A stretch of DNA of 64,000 bases from Nostoc parmelioides FACHB-3921 (GCF_014696625.1 NZ_JACJQL010000018.1:1-64000), one strand, 5' to 3'; numbered from the stretch's first letter, positions 36,901-46,635 are shown. Notes: generated by a model from the letters alone, not told the origin. A program made the numbers and translations.

Positions 36901-37008
36901 GCTATAGCCGTAGCCAGATAGATTAGGACATCAAGTCAAGATCAAACCCTGACAACACAAGACTTTCAAGTCTGTCAACCGTCAACCGTCAACTGTCAAC
37001 AGCTATAT
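36901..37008 (+). repeat. Dispersed repeat R1, copy A
   Basis: GCTATAGCCGTAG, GATTAGGACATCAAG, an imperfect GACTTTCAAGTC hairpin and several GTCAACCGTCAA units ending in CAGCTAT. Uninterrupted; the reference copy for 9184-9288 and 43144-43334. Confidence 0.8.
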
Positions 37009-37041
37009 GTTATAAAGCCCTGGTTAAGAGGTTAACAGAAG

Positions 37042-37383
37042 GTGTTAAGAATACTTTTAGTAATTATCATTGGTTTCTTACCGTCCATGTTCTCCTTGTG
37101 GGTAATCCGTAAAACCCAATTACGGACGCGCTCACGCCTCAGACAAGCAGCCACAAATATTGCCAGGATAAGGATACAGCAAAATATTAGACCTTTAGAA
37201 AGCGATCGCTATTATTTAGAAGGGGTAGGTTACTTAATTGGTGACATCAGTTGCAAATTCAACGCACGTTCCGGCTATCTCCGTTGTGCTGTTAACCCCA
37301 GTGGCCCTTGTCAGGGTTGTCGCTATTATGAATGCCCGATGAGTGATGAGAACTCAATAGGGTATAGGGGTATAGGGGTGTAG
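37042..37383 (+). CDS. DUF6464-type membrane-anchored protein
   Basis: 113 residues from a GTG start. An N-terminal membrane helix (LRILLVIIIGFLPSMFSLWVI) is followed by a basic linker and a cysteine-bearing conserved core: GYLIGDISCKFNARSGYLRCAVNPSGPCQGC, then YYECP. Five cysteines suggest metal or disulfide binding. The family is cyanobacterial and uncharacterised. The last residues (GYRGIGV) and stop run into the G-rich minisatellite, so the original C-terminus may have been altered. Confidence 0.7.
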   Translation: MLRILLVIIIGFLPSMFSLWVIRKTQLRTRSRLRQAATNIARIRIQQNIRPLESDRYYLEGVGYLIGDISCKFNARSGYLRCAVNPSGPCQGCRYYECPMSDENSIGYRGIGV

Positions 37384-37499
37384 GGGTTTAGGGGTTTAGG
37401 GGCTAAGAGAAGAACAGTATTTATAAGGTATCTTGATTTAATTATTAGTTGTTTCCCTTACACCCTTAGACCCTCACACCCCTACACCCTCACACCCTC
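37360..37499. repeat. G-rich and C-rich minisatellite arms between convergent genes
   Basis: GGGTATAGGG/GGGTTTAG units at 37360-37406 and complementary CCCTCACACC/CCCTACACC units at 37455-37499. Same family as 11901-12008. Each arm encodes the tail of one of the two convergent genes. Confidence 0.75.
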
Positions 37500-40400
37500 G
37501 CAGCTTCATTTAACTTAGTGCGTAAGTCTGTCCATGTCACTCCTGCAAGACTGGGAAGAACTACATGAGCAGCGCCCACACGCTCTATCGGGCCGAGTCC
37601 TATTGTCCACATTCCCCCGGCTAAAGCGGCTTCTACACCTGCGGCGGCATCTTCTACAACTACACATTGTTTTGGTTCTAGTCCTAACTGATGGGTAGCG
37701 AAGATGAATAAATCTGGTGCTGGCTTGGGTGTCTGCACACTGTAACCATCAGCGATCGCATCTACTTTATCAGCAAGTCCTAGCCTTTCGATCACTGTGT
37801 GAGCATTTTTACTAGCTGAACCGATACCTATTTTAATTCCTGCTTGCCTTAGTTCATCTAAAAGAGCGATCGCTCCCGGCAATAAATCTTTAGGTGTAAT
37901 GTGTTCAATCAGTTCTATATAGTAGCGATTTTTACGCTCCATCATCTCTTGAATTTGCGCTTCTGAATAAGGTCTATCCCCAATAATCCGCATCAAGGAT
38001 TCACGACGAGACACGCCCCTTAAGGCTTCATTAGCTTCCCTATCAAAAGGAATCCCCTCTTCATCAGCCAGTCTTTGCCACCCTAAATAATGATATTCGG
38101 CTGTATCAGTTAATACGCCATCTAAATCGAAGATAAATCCTCTAATGTCTGGAGACTGGGTATTGGGGAGTGGGGATTGGAGAGTGAAAACTTCTTCCTC
38201 TGCTCCACCCTTCTCTACGAGAGGCAACGCCAACGGGAACGCTTTCAGCGTGCTACTCTGCTCCCCTGCTCCCGAAGTTCGCCCGGAGGGAAACCCTCCT
38301 TGCGACTTCTCTTCCTGCTCCCTGCCTCCTGCCTCCTGTCCCCCAGGCAAATCAAACTGATACCACTGCCCGCGCCAATGTAGCTGGAACTTCAGGCGTG
38401 TCCAATTTGGGGGTAAATGGGGGTTGGCTGTGGGGCCTTGTTCTGTGAATTGGATGCCACCAAAACCGAAAATTACTGCTTGCCAAATTCCGCCAGCGCT
38501 GGCTCCGTGAATACCGTCATTGGCGTTACCTCGACTATCTTCTAAATCCACCATGAGTGCCTGCATAAACCGTTCGTAGGCTGTGGCAGATTTTCCCAAA
38601 TCTGAAGCTAAGATGCCATGAATTGCCGGGCCTAGTGATGAACCGTAGGTAATATCCGTCCTGGGTGCGTAATAATCCCAATTGCTTTTTAAAGCTTTTT
38701 CGTTGTAAGGAAACTCTGCTGATGGGCGCATTAGGTACAGTAACATCAAGACATCAGGTTGCTTGAGGACTTGGTGTTGGTTAGCGGTTTCTATACCCAA
38801 GATGGCTTGCATAGAACGCTGGCGTGGTTCGTAGTCTTCCAAGTTGATATCTTTCAATTGGAAAAATCCCTCAAATTGCTCGATTAATCCGGTTGAAGAG
38901 TCGTAAAAAATGCAGATTTTCTTGATGATGTCTTGCCAGTGCGCTTCTAACTCTGGAGTAATTTGCAGTTTTTCTTCTAGTTCTTTGGCTCCTTCGGGGA
39001 AGGTATGACGTAACCAGTCGGCAACTTTCAGCGCCTTTTCCAGATGCCATTGCACCATTCGGTTAGTGAAGGTGTTGTTGTGTACAAACTCGTGGTATTC
39101 ATCCGTACCAATCACCCCACGGATTTCATAGCGATCGCCTTGGGAGTTATACTCAACTCGACTACTCCAGAAGATAGCGGCATCTAAGATAATTTCTGCA
39201 CCATAATCGCCCATCCAAACATCATCACCAGTAGCTTGCCAGTATTGCCAGACAGCATAGGCAATATCTGCACTGTTATGAATTTCGCGATCGCGGCACC
39301 AAATACGCACATCTTCGCCATAATAATCATCAGGCAATGCCCAACGAGGTGTTACCTCATCCCCAGTATCCGCACTTTCCCACGCATACATCGCCCCTTT
39401 AAAGCCGTAATGGGTGGCTTTGCGTCGCGCCCCGTTGATGGTGTGATAGCGGTAGCTGAGTAAGTTCCGGGCTAAAGCTGGTTGGGTAAAAATGAAAAAA
39501 GGCAGGATAAAAATTTCTGTATCCCAGAAAATATGCCCACGATAACCAAAGCCGGAAAGGGTTTTAGCGGGAATACTAACTTTTTCATCATGGGATGGGG
39601 CAGCAATTAGCAACTGAAACAGGTTGTAGCGGACAGCAAAAGCGGCTTTAGGGTCTCCTTCTATGTATATATCGCTTTTTTGCCATACTTCGTCCCAGGC
39701 TTGCTGATTCGCCGTGAGTAAAGTTGTGTAGTCTGGTAGTTGTGCAAGTTTTTCTTGAGCGGCGGTAACTTGTTTATTGACTTCCCTTGAGGTAAACACT
39801 GTCACCAGTTTTTCCACCGTGATAGTTTGTTGAGATTTAGCTAAAAAACTGGCGCTGATAGTGGGATATCCAGGGACGATGCTCACTTGTAACGCGGCCT
39901 CTGCCCCTGATATGGTCATTTTGGCTGCCATACCGATTTCAATTTGAGTTCCACGGGTACGACTTTCCAACCAGATACCAGACTCAGTTTTACCTTGGTC
40001 TATTCCTTCCCAATGATTGAAGCCTTGATTTTCTGCGTAGCCGTTGATACTAGCTTGAATTTCAACTAAGCAATCACCATCATGAGCTGTGATTTGGCAA
40101 CGCTGCCCTAATATATGCTGATCTGCCAGACTAGCAAAGCGTTCAAAGTGGATATCAATGATGCTACCACTGGGGCTACGCCAACGCAGAGAACGACTGA
40201 GCAAACCTTGACTGACATCAAGTTTACGTTCGTATTGTAATACTTCTCCCTGATCCATGCGGAAGCGATCGCCATTAATCGTAATAATCATCGGCAACCA
40301 ATCAGGACAGTTGGCAAGTTCCGTATAAACTACAGGTACATCATCATAGACACCATGAATAAAAGTAGCCGGTAAACCACGGGCGTGACCTTCTTCTAAG

Positions 40401-40537
40401 CTACCCCTGGTACCTAAGTAACCGTTACCGATGGTGAAGACAGTACCTCTAGAATGTAATTGCTCAGGGTTAAACCTAGTTTCAGTTAATATCCAATCCT
40501 GATAAATAAAATCACGAGCAGGACATTTTGTGTTCAT
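37490..40537 (-). CDS. GH65 disaccharide phosphorylase fused to beta-phosphoglucomutase
   Basis: 1015 residues. Residues 1-735 are a glycoside hydrolase family 65 phosphorylase (kojibiose/trehalose/maltose class: FTIGNGYLGTRGSLEEGHA; catalytic acid E480 in GTDEYHEF). It splits an alpha-disaccharide with phosphate to glucose and beta-glucose 1-phosphate. After a low-complexity linker (about 735-800), residues 805-1015 are a HAD-type beta-phosphoglucomutase (FDLDGVLTDTAEYHY, GSASKNA, KPAPDLF, VVEDAAAGVEAA), which makes glucose 6-phosphate from that product. The exact disaccharide is uncertain. It follows susB by 44 bases on the same strand, probably as an operon. The C-terminal RV and stop come from a minisatellite. 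Confidence 0.92.
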   Translation of the reverse strand: MNTKCPARDFIYQDWILTETRFNPEQLHSRGTVFTIGNGYLGTRGSLEEGHARGLPATFIHGVYDDVPVVYTELANCPDWLPMIITINGDRFRMDQGEVLQYERKLDVSQGLLSRSLRWRSPSGSIIDIHFERFASLADQHILGQRCQITAHDGDCLVEIQASINGYAENQGFNHWEGIDQGKTESGIWLESRTRGTQIEIGMAAKMTISGAEAALQVSIVPGYPTISASFLAKSQQTITVEKLVTVFTSREVNKQVTAAQEKLAQLPDYTTLLTANQQAWDEVWQKSDIYIEGDPKAAFAVRYNLFQLLIAAPSHDEKVSIPAKTLSGFGYRGHIFWDTEIFILPFFIFTQPALARNLLSYRYHTINGARRKATHYGFKGAMYAWESADTGDEVTPRWALPDDYYGEDVRIWCRDREIHNSADIAYAVWQYWQATGDDVWMGDYGAEIILDAAIFWSSRVEYNSQGDRYEIRGVIGTDEYHEFVHNNTFTNRMVQWHLEKALKVADWLRHTFPEGAKELEEKLQITPELEAHWQDIIKKICIFYDSSTGLIEQFEGFFQLKDINLEDYEPRQRSMQAILGIETANQHQVLKQPDVLMLLYLMRPSAEFPYNEKALKSNWDYYAPRTDITYGSSLGPAIHGILASDLGKSATAYERFMQALMVDLEDSRGNANDGIHGASAGGIWQAVIFGFGGIQFTEQGPTANPHLPPNWTRLKFQLHWRGQWYQFDLPGGQEAGGREQEEKSQGGFPSGRTSGAGEQSSTLKAFPLALPLVEKGGAEEEVFTLQSPLPNTQSPDIRGFIFDLDGVLTDTAEYHYLGWQRLADEEGIPFDREANEALRGVSRRESLMRIIGDRPYSEAQIQEMMERKNRYYIELIEHITPKDLLPGAIALLDELRQAGIKIGIGSASKNAHTVIERLGLADKVDAIADGYSVQTPKPAPDLFIFATHQLGLEPKQCVVVEDAAAGVEAALAGGMWTIGLGPIERVGAAHVVLPSLAGVTWTDLRTKLNEAARV
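38150..38345. repeat. Repeat-derived interdomain linker inside the GH65-HAD gene
   Basis: Contains GGGTATTGGGGA units, a palindromic GGAGGGAAACCCTCC block and CTGCCTCCTGCCTCC units that elsewhere in the window are intergenic. Here they read through in frame as a Gly/Glu/Ser/Pro-rich linker. Confidence 0.65.
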
Positions 40538-40543
40538 GGTGAA

Positions 40544-40589
40544 TGACTATTGACTGATGACTATTGACTATTGACTGTGGACTAATGAC
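40544..40589. repeat. TTGACTA tandem repeat between susB and the GH65 gene
   Basis: Imperfect seven-base repeats TTGACTA/TTGACTG fill the 44-base gap and touch the susB stop. Confidence 0.7.
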
Positions 40590-42999
40590 AACTCATGTGC
40601 TTTGCTAAAATCTGTTCGGCTCTGGGTTTATAAATTAGGTGGAATAAGCTTTCCATGTAACGGACTCTGGCCTCGCTGCTTTCTGGGCGGATAAAGTTCC
40701 AGAAACTGTAGATTTTAGTCAGTGCTAGTAATTGACTGGTGTGTAATTGCCAGTTGTATTTTTGATGAATGCGTTGGCTCATCCATTGAGACACTTCTTG
40801 CCAATGTTCGGGATGGGTATCGCACTCTTGGAAGAATGCCAAAAGTTTCTCGGCTGTTCCTTCTAAGTCTGTGGGATTAATCCGAAATCCATTATTTTTA
40901 TCTTCTAGAATTTCTAAAGAACCACCAAACTTAGTGGCAAAGGTGGGTAAGCCAGAAATCATGGCTTCTAAAATACTGCGTCCAAAGGCTTCATACCTGG
41001 CAAAGTGGATATAAATTCCCCGATAATCTGCTACTAAGCGATAAGCTTCGCCAACTTCTTGGTTAGGAAGTCGTAACCCTAGCCAGCGAATATGCCCGTT
41101 TAGCTGATAGTGGTTAATAATGTTATGCAGTTTTTCAATTTCCCTGGCTTCTTCGGGATTGGTGCTTTCATCTATGTTTAACTTACTGGTAAGGAGGATC
41201 AAATTAGAGTGGGCTTGTAATTCCTGACTTTTACCGAAGCATTCAGCCAAACCAGTCAGATTTTTGATAGAGGTAATAGGCGCAACTGCAAAGATGGGTG
41301 GCTTTTGGGGTTGGTCTAAATAACCGAAGATTTGGGAATCTTGACGATGAAATAGTAAATCATGGACGTGTTTACTAAGATTGGGGTCTCTATCTGCTGT
41401 TTGACTATAGGGAAAGAAAACTTGCTCATTTACCCCTGGCGGAACCATATTGAATTTAGGATTAAACAGGTCTATGCCATCAACTACATGATATAAATGG
41501 GGCATGGTAAAGAACTTGTAGGACTCGTACTGTCCCACACTTTCGGGTGTGCCGAAAATTTCTTGGTAGGATGATGTGATGATAAAGTCAGCCGCATTCA
41601 TCGTAATTAAATCGGCGGTAAATTGTACTGAGAAGTGATATTTTTCCTCAGAGTTTTGCCAATATAAGTTACTAAATAAATTTTTCGGCTTTTCTAGAGA
41701 GTGAGCAATATTGCAATGGGTGACTTTGAGACGACGGGCGAGGAGGAAGGCGACTAAGTTACCATCGCTATAGTTACCGATAATTAAATTGGGTTTACCT
41801 TGGAATTGGGCTAGTAGTTGTTTTTCGGCATCTAACGCAAAGGTTTCTAGATAAGGCCAAATCTCAAATTTAGATATCCAGTTATTGGTAATTTCGGGAT
41901 TAAATTCCCCGAAAGGAACCCGCAAAATCCAAGCATTCTCTGTGTTATGTAATTTTTCTAAGCGCAGGTTACAGTATGTACCTTCACAGTTAGGGATCAG
42001 CCGGGTAAGAATAATAACATGGGGTTGAATACCTAACACTTCCAGTCCAGCAAGCTTGATTTCTTGCTGTAATTTATTCTCCAAACTGCGTGCTTGCTCT
42101 AAAACATAGATAACTTGACCTAAGGTTTCATCCCTTCCCATAACGTCTTCTTGCGCTACCCAACCGTGAATCGAAACTAGGACGACCCGAAAGACAGCAG
42201 GAACACGGGCGACAAATGCTTCTAATACAGCAGGTTGGGGAGAATCAATCAATTTATCTAGTAGCGTAATAGTTTCCATGATGCGCTGGGCTGTATTACC
42301 CCACCCTGGCTCAAAGCCGAGTTTTTGTAGTTCAATATAGAATTTTGCGTATGGTTCTTCCGGGGGTAGGGAGGAGAGGAATTTAATCGCTGTCTGAATT
42401 TGTTTAGCGAGGTGGATACCTGAGGGAATAGCATCCCCAATCATTAAGTTAATGCCATCGTATTGCAAGCCCCGTAAAGCTAAGTACACTAACTCGACCC
42501 AGTATTGGGGGTCAGCTTCTATCTGACTGCATAGATAACGATTGAGGAAGGCTAAACCTTGACCAATATTTCTAGGGTCGCTAATACTGGGGGAAGCTTC
42601 GTAAAATGAACTGAGGTCAATTTCTAAAATGTTGGGTTCGTAGGCATTAACTAGGCGATCGCTCACATCTAAAAACGCATCAATTGGCATAGAATCAAAC
42701 TGAGCTAAGTCTGATGTCAGTCGCCAAACTTCCTGACTAGCAATCCTTGGACGCACTACAAACCATGTACTGTCCTCTGCTAAAACGATTTCATGGGTAT
42801 ATTGAATCAGTTTGCCCACAGATGAAGAATAGTAGAAGTATGTGGGCTTTTGGGCTTGCTGACAGTATTGAGAAAAAGTATGTAAAATATCATTTCTCAG
42901 GAAGTAATGTTGACCTGAGGAACCTAAAGCAATTATCAACTGTTGCAGAGCAGCTTTTTCCTCACTGTTATCAAAAATAGGGTGAAATAGTTCGTGCAT
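40582..42999 (-). CDS. susB: Sucrose synthase
   Basis: 805 residues, the size of Anabaena SusA/SusB and of plant enzymes. The N-terminal regulatory region (about 1-260) precedes the GT-B glycosyltransferase core, with NLIIGNYSDGNLVAFLLARRL, the PPGVNEQVFFPY block and the EX7E motif in ARYEAFGRSILEAMISGLPTFAT. It reversibly converts sucrose and NDP to NDP-glucose and fructose, chiefly cleaving sucrose in vivo. Sequence and synteny with a GH65 phosphorylase agree with SusB of Anabaena (the second sucrose synthase); this attribution is from memory of that genome. First gene of a likely two-gene operon. Confidence 0.9.
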   Translation of the reverse strand: MHELFHPIFDNSEEKAALQQLIIALGSSGQHYFLRNDILHTFSQYCQQAQKPTYFYYSSSVGKLIQYTHEIVLAEDSTWFVVRPRIASQEVWRLTSDLAQFDSMPIDAFLDVSDRLVNAYEPNILEIDLSSFYEASPSISDPRNIGQGLAFLNRYLCSQIEADPQYWVELVYLALRGLQYDGINLMIGDAIPSGIHLAKQIQTAIKFLSSLPPEEPYAKFYIELQKLGFEPGWGNTAQRIMETITLLDKLIDSPQPAVLEAFVARVPAVFRVVLVSIHGWVAQEDVMGRDETLGQVIYVLEQARSLENKLQQEIKLAGLEVLGIQPHVIILTRLIPNCEGTYCNLRLEKLHNTENAWILRVPFGEFNPEITNNWISKFEIWPYLETFALDAEKQLLAQFQGKPNLIIGNYSDGNLVAFLLARRLKVTHCNIAHSLEKPKNLFSNLYWQNSEEKYHFSVQFTADLITMNAADFIITSSYQEIFGTPESVGQYESYKFFTMPHLYHVVDGIDLFNPKFNMVPPGVNEQVFFPYSQTADRDPNLSKHVHDLLFHRQDSQIFGYLDQPQKPPIFAVAPITSIKNLTGLAECFGKSQELQAHSNLILLTSKLNIDESTNPEEAREIEKLHNIINHYQLNGHIRWLGLRLPNQEVGEAYRLVADYRGIYIHFARYEAFGRSILEAMISGLPTFATKFGGSLEILEDKNNGFRINPTDLEGTAEKLLAFFQECDTHPEHWQEVSQWMSQRIHQKYNWQLHTSQLLALTKIYSFWNFIRPESSEARVRYMESLFHLIYKPRAEQILAKHMSCH

Positions 43000-43143
43000 G
43001 ACGATTTCCAGAACTCTAGCCAGGTCACGACCTCATTTTTGTCTCCTCAACAAATGTCATTTTCGTATAAAGTTCGTTTAAGTACGGGTAATTGGTAATG
43101 TAAAAAATCGTTACCGAAATTGGCCTCTACAGTCTTAGGCAAA

Positions 43144-43334
43144 TAGATTAGGACATCAAGCTAATACCAATTCAAAATTCAAAATTCAAAATTCAAAATT
43201 AAGAATCAAGAGAGGACAAGCGTTTAGGGTTGTACATCTGTCACATTCTTTTTTCAAATTGGTATGAGATAAAACCCTGAGAAAACAATGCTTTCAGGTC
43301 TGTCAACAGTCAACAGTCAACCGTCAACAGCTAT
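43144..43334 (+). repeat. Dispersed repeat R1, copy C (interrupted)
   Basis: Starts with GATTAGGACATCAAGC and ends with GTCAACAGTCAACCGTCAA...CAGCTAT as in copy A, but is split by R2 at 43164-43265. Confidence 0.8.
43164..43265 (+). mobile_element. R2 MITE-like element, copy 1
   Basis: 102 bp with ends ATACCAATT/AATTGGTAT, four AATTCAA-type units, then AAGAATCAAGAGAGGACAAG and GTTGTACATCTGTCAC. Inserted in R1 copy C. Inverted relative to the copy at 46636-46761. Confidence 0.8.
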
Positions 43335-43578
43335 ACTGAGCGAGACCAACCATCTTCCGTGTAATTAAATGAACTTAATACTTAGTAATTGGCTTAGAGG
43401 TACATTGCCTTTGTTGACCTTTGTATCGTAGATAGGCAGTCACTGTTTTGCCTTCTAGCTCTGGTATGAATGATAATCGTCTTTTAGATACTTCTACCGA
43501 TGGTTGGGTAATAAACAATAGTTATTACCGCATAATTTCATCATGATTAATTCCCAGCTACTCAACTTCTTAATTAAA

Positions 43579-45825
43579 TCAGGTTGCTATGATACAAACT
43601 GGAACTCTTTTATAAGCAGGTGTGCCACTTTGTGGATCAATTTTTGCTTGAAATAAAACATTAGCTTCAGGATAAAACATAAAAGCTACACCCTCACGAA
43701 TTGCTCCACAAATAATTTCAATATTGTCTAACTTTCCCTTATCTCCTTTGACTATGACTCGCTGATGTTCCTGAAATCCCGCTTTTTTTACATCCAGAGG
43801 ATTCATTAAAATACATTCACGATGAGGCATTCCTCTGTATTTATCTTCACTACGATAAACTACAGTATTATGTTGACCATAGCTGCGTCCTGTTCCCAAA
43901 ATTAGCACAATTCCTGGCTGATGCTCTGATACACCAAATGCTGCTTTAGTTGGTAATGATAATTGTGGTAAAGGTGTAACGAACATCTGCGCTTTGCCAT
44001 CAGATGTAGGAAATTTTGGTTCTTCTAAAATCCGCCCTTCAATCAGAAATTCCTGTTTAGTTTGGTCAATTGTGGCAATTTTTTCATAACCAGGAATAGT
44101 TTTAGCAATTAATTCTCTGATATAAGCTGTATCTTGCAGTTTACGCCAATTTATTGGTGTTTCACTATGTAAACGATGAGCAATTTCTGTAATTAATTCT
44201 ATTTCTGAAATCAAGTCAGAATTAGATGGTTGTAAATGACTTTTGCCTTCATCATTTAACCTCACAAAATTATTGCCTGATTCAGTTGTAGTTTTATGAG
44301 GATTTTCAAAACGATTGAATACAGGTAATATTAGAGTTTGCTGTTTAGCTAATCCGTGAAAATGTCCTAAGTTCGGTTTAGTCGCCACATAAAAAATGGT
44401 ATCTATTTGCGATAACGACTGTTTTGCTTGCTGTAAGTCTGGGTTGGCTGCATACAGATTGCCCCCTAAACAGAATAGTGTATCTATCTTTCCTGTTTCT
44501 GCTGCTTCTATTAAGTCACGGGTATGATAACCAGGAGTTTCGTTCAGAGGTTTTCCTAATAGTTGAGATAATGCTTGTTTGATTTCTTCTCGCAAATTTA
44601 CAGTCACACCCATCGAACCAAATCCTTGCACATTGGAATGGCCTCGAATGGGCATAGTTCCAGCCCCAATTTTACCAGCGTTACCTGTAATTAAAGCTGT
44701 ATTAGCAATACTAAAAATATTATCTACACCGTTAGCTTGTTGAGTTACGCCCATTGCCCAGGCAAAAACTACACGCGTTGATTTTCCAATTATATAAGCT
44801 GTGGCTGTGATTTCTTCCTGAGATATACCACAGGTATTAGTAATGTCATCCCACGATATATGATTAGCGTAATCTACAACTTTTTGCCAATTTTGAGTAT
44901 AAGCTTTGAGATATTCTATTTGGATTAAATTCTGTTCTATGAGTGATTTCTGCAATCCCACAAATAATGCCGCATCACTCCCAGGAATTGGTTGTAAATA
45001 TAAGGAAGATATATCTGAACCACCGGTGAGTAAAGATTTAATGGGAAATGCAGGAGAGGCAAATTTAACTAGTCCGATTTCTATTTGTGGATTAATAATA
45101 ATTACTTTTCCACCTCTTTCCCGCAACTTGATTAATTCGTTCATCAAGCGGGGATGGTTCGCTGGTGCGTTAGAACCAATTAAAACAAGACAATCACTAT
45201 GTTTTAGGCTCTCTAGGCTTACCATTGATGTACCTGAACCAAAAACTTTTTTTAACCCCACTGTTGAGGGAGCGTGACATAAATCTGAGCAGTCGGCTAG
45301 ATTATTGCTACCTAGCGATCGCATTAATAATTGTAGTAAATAGGCAGCTTCATTAGATGAACGTCCAGAACTATAGCTGGCAATTCGCGCTGGTGGTAAA
45401 TTAAAGGCTTGTGTAGCGATTTGGTAAACTTCTTCCCAGCTAATACGTTGATAATGAGACGAACCTGATCTGAGAATCAGAGGATAACTTAATCTACCCA
45501 AGCGATCGCATTCTTGAGAAGTGAGGTTTTGTAATTCACTGATACTATATTCTTGGAAAAAATCTTGCTTAATTCCTGGTTGCAATTCCGCAGCGATCGC
45601 CTCTACACTTTTAGCACAGCGTTGTAAATATTCTCCCGCTTCATTAACAAATCCCCCTTTTTGTCCACCCGTACCCCAAGCACAAGATAAACACGCGCTT
45701 TTATGATTGAGAGTTTGCCATAACTGTAATCCTTGTGGTGAGAGAGTTTGTTCTACCCAATACTGAATCACTGGTAAACCACCCCCAGCAGGGTAGCTAG
45801 ACTTGCTTTCAGGTGAGTTATCCAT
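43579..45825 (-). CDS. FdhF/YdeP-type molybdopterin oxidoreductase
   Basis: 748 residues. A molybdopterin oxidoreductase of the formate-dehydrogenase-like YdeP family (alpha subunit type). Cysteines C45, C48 (CLSC) and C70 are positioned for an N-terminal Fe-S cluster. Molybdopterin-binding blocks include SYSSGRSSNEAAYLLQ, DCSDLCHAPSTVG with a cysteine candidate Mo ligand, and C-terminal GTGRSYGQHNTVVYRSEDKYRG. No Tat leader, so it is cytoplasmic. The substrate of the YdeP group is not firmly known. The gene lies between inverted R2 copies together with msrA. Confidence 0.85.
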   Translation of the reverse strand: MDNSPESKSSYPAGGGLPVIQYWVEQTLSPQGLQLWQTLNHKSACLSCAWGTGGQKGGFVNEAGEYLQRCAKSVEAIAAELQPGIKQDFFQEYSISELQNLTSQECDRLGRLSYPLILRSGSSHYQRISWEEVYQIATQAFNLPPARIASYSSGRSSNEAAYLLQLLMRSLGSNNLADCSDLCHAPSTVGLKKVFGSGTSMVSLESLKHSDCLVLIGSNAPANHPRLMNELIKLRERGGKVIIINPQIEIGLVKFASPAFPIKSLLTGGSDISSLYLQPIPGSDAALFVGLQKSLIEQNLIQIEYLKAYTQNWQKVVDYANHISWDDITNTCGISQEEITATAYIIGKSTRVVFAWAMGVTQQANGVDNIFSIANTALITGNAGKIGAGTMPIRGHSNVQGFGSMGVTVNLREEIKQALSQLLGKPLNETPGYHTRDLIEAAETGKIDTLFCLGGNLYAANPDLQQAKQSLSQIDTIFYVATKPNLGHFHGLAKQQTLILPVFNRFENPHKTTTESGNNFVRLNDEGKSHLQPSNSDLISEIELITEIAHRLHSETPINWRKLQDTAYIRELIAKTIPGYEKIATIDQTKQEFLIEGRILEEPKFPTSDGKAQMFVTPLPQLSLPTKAAFGVSEHQPGIVLILGTGRSYGQHNTVVYRSEDKYRGMPHRECILMNPLDVKKAGFQEHQRVIVKGDKGKLDNIEIICGAIREGVAFMFYPEANVLFQAKIDPQSGTPAYKRVPVCIIAT

Positions 45826-46107
45826 ACTTAGCTAAATCTCAACTCGCTTTACTAACTATTATTGCTAAAAATATTTGCCCTCCTGAATTGAAAGGGGTGT
45901 AAGGGTGTAGGGAAAAGACATCTTTCATAAGCTTTTACGCATTTAAATTGTATATTTCGCACTCAGGTTGTCAAAAGTCCACAGTCCAAGCTAGCCTTTG
46001 ACTCTGGACTCTTGACTATGGACAGCCCTGACGCATGAATATTTGATTTAGGTGCGTATCACCTGATTTGACTGTGAAACTTGCTTGATAGGGACTGTCT
46101 TTTTCCA
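45826..46107. other. Intergenic region between msrA and the molybdoenzyme gene
   Basis: Short repeats only: GGGGTGTAAGGGTGTAGGG at about 45893-45912, TTGACTATGGAC units near 46011-46022, and a block shared with 7358-7385 (CAAGTTTCACAG-type on the minus strand). No gene seen. Confidence 0.5.
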
Positions 46108-46605
46108 TTAGCGTTTTGCCTGCTTCTCAAAATACTGTTGATGTTCCTCTGTCGCTAAGTAATATTCACTATTCTGCTTAATCTCGGTCACAATATCGCG
46201 TTCAAATCTGCCTGACACCTGAAGCTTGGCTTTTGACTGCTGCGCCGCTTCTGCTTGCTGCTCATTGTGAAAAAAGATTACAGACCTGTACTGTTCTCCT
46301 TTATCTGGCCCCTGGCGGTTGAGGGTTGTCGGGTCATGAATATCCCAAAAAACTGCTAACAAATCTTCATAACTAACAAGTTGAGGGTCATATTCTATTT
46401 GCACCACCTCAGCATGACCAGTTATCCTCGACAATACATCAAGATAGCAAGGGTTAGGGAAATGCCCTCCCATATAGCCAACTGAGGTTGATACTACCCC
46501 TTTTACCTTGCGAAATGCCGCCTCCACGCCCCAAAAACAGCCAGCCCCAAATGTTGCTTTCTCCATAGGTATTTCTGTACTCCCACTTTTTAATTCCATC
46601 TTCAT
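46108..46605 (-). CDS. msrA: Peptide methionine (S)-S-oxide reductase
   Basis: 165 residues. Reduces methionine-S-sulfoxide in oxidised proteins and free methionine sulfoxide. Catalytic C23 lies in FGAGCFWGVEAAF, followed by family blocks GYMGGHFPNPCYLDV, TGHAEVVQIEYDP, FWDIHDPTTLNRQGPDKGEQYRSVIF and EEHQQYFEKQ. Alternative starts at the second or third in-frame ATG only trim a non-conserved leader. It lies upstream of the molybdoenzyme gene on the same strand with a 280-base gap, and next to the R2 element. Confidence 0.95.
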   Translation of the reverse strand: MKMELKSGSTEIPMEKATFGAGCFWGVEAAFRKVKGVVSTSVGYMGGHFPNPCYLDVLSRITGHAEVVQIEYDPQLVSYEDLLAVFWDIHDPTTLNRQGPDKGEQYRSVIFFHNEQQAEAAQQSKAKLQVSGRFERDIVTEIKQNSEYYLATEEHQQYFEKQAKR

Positions 46606-46635
46606 CTATGCACAAATAGATAATTCACAAAGGTG

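Larger units (their letters stand above)
43000..43578. other. Repeat-filled intergenic region upstream of susB
   Basis: Holds R1 copy C (43144-43334) with R2 copy 1 inside it. Upstream sequence for the susB operon lies in 43000-43140; no NtcA-like GTA-N8-TAC site was spotted. Confidence 0.6.
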
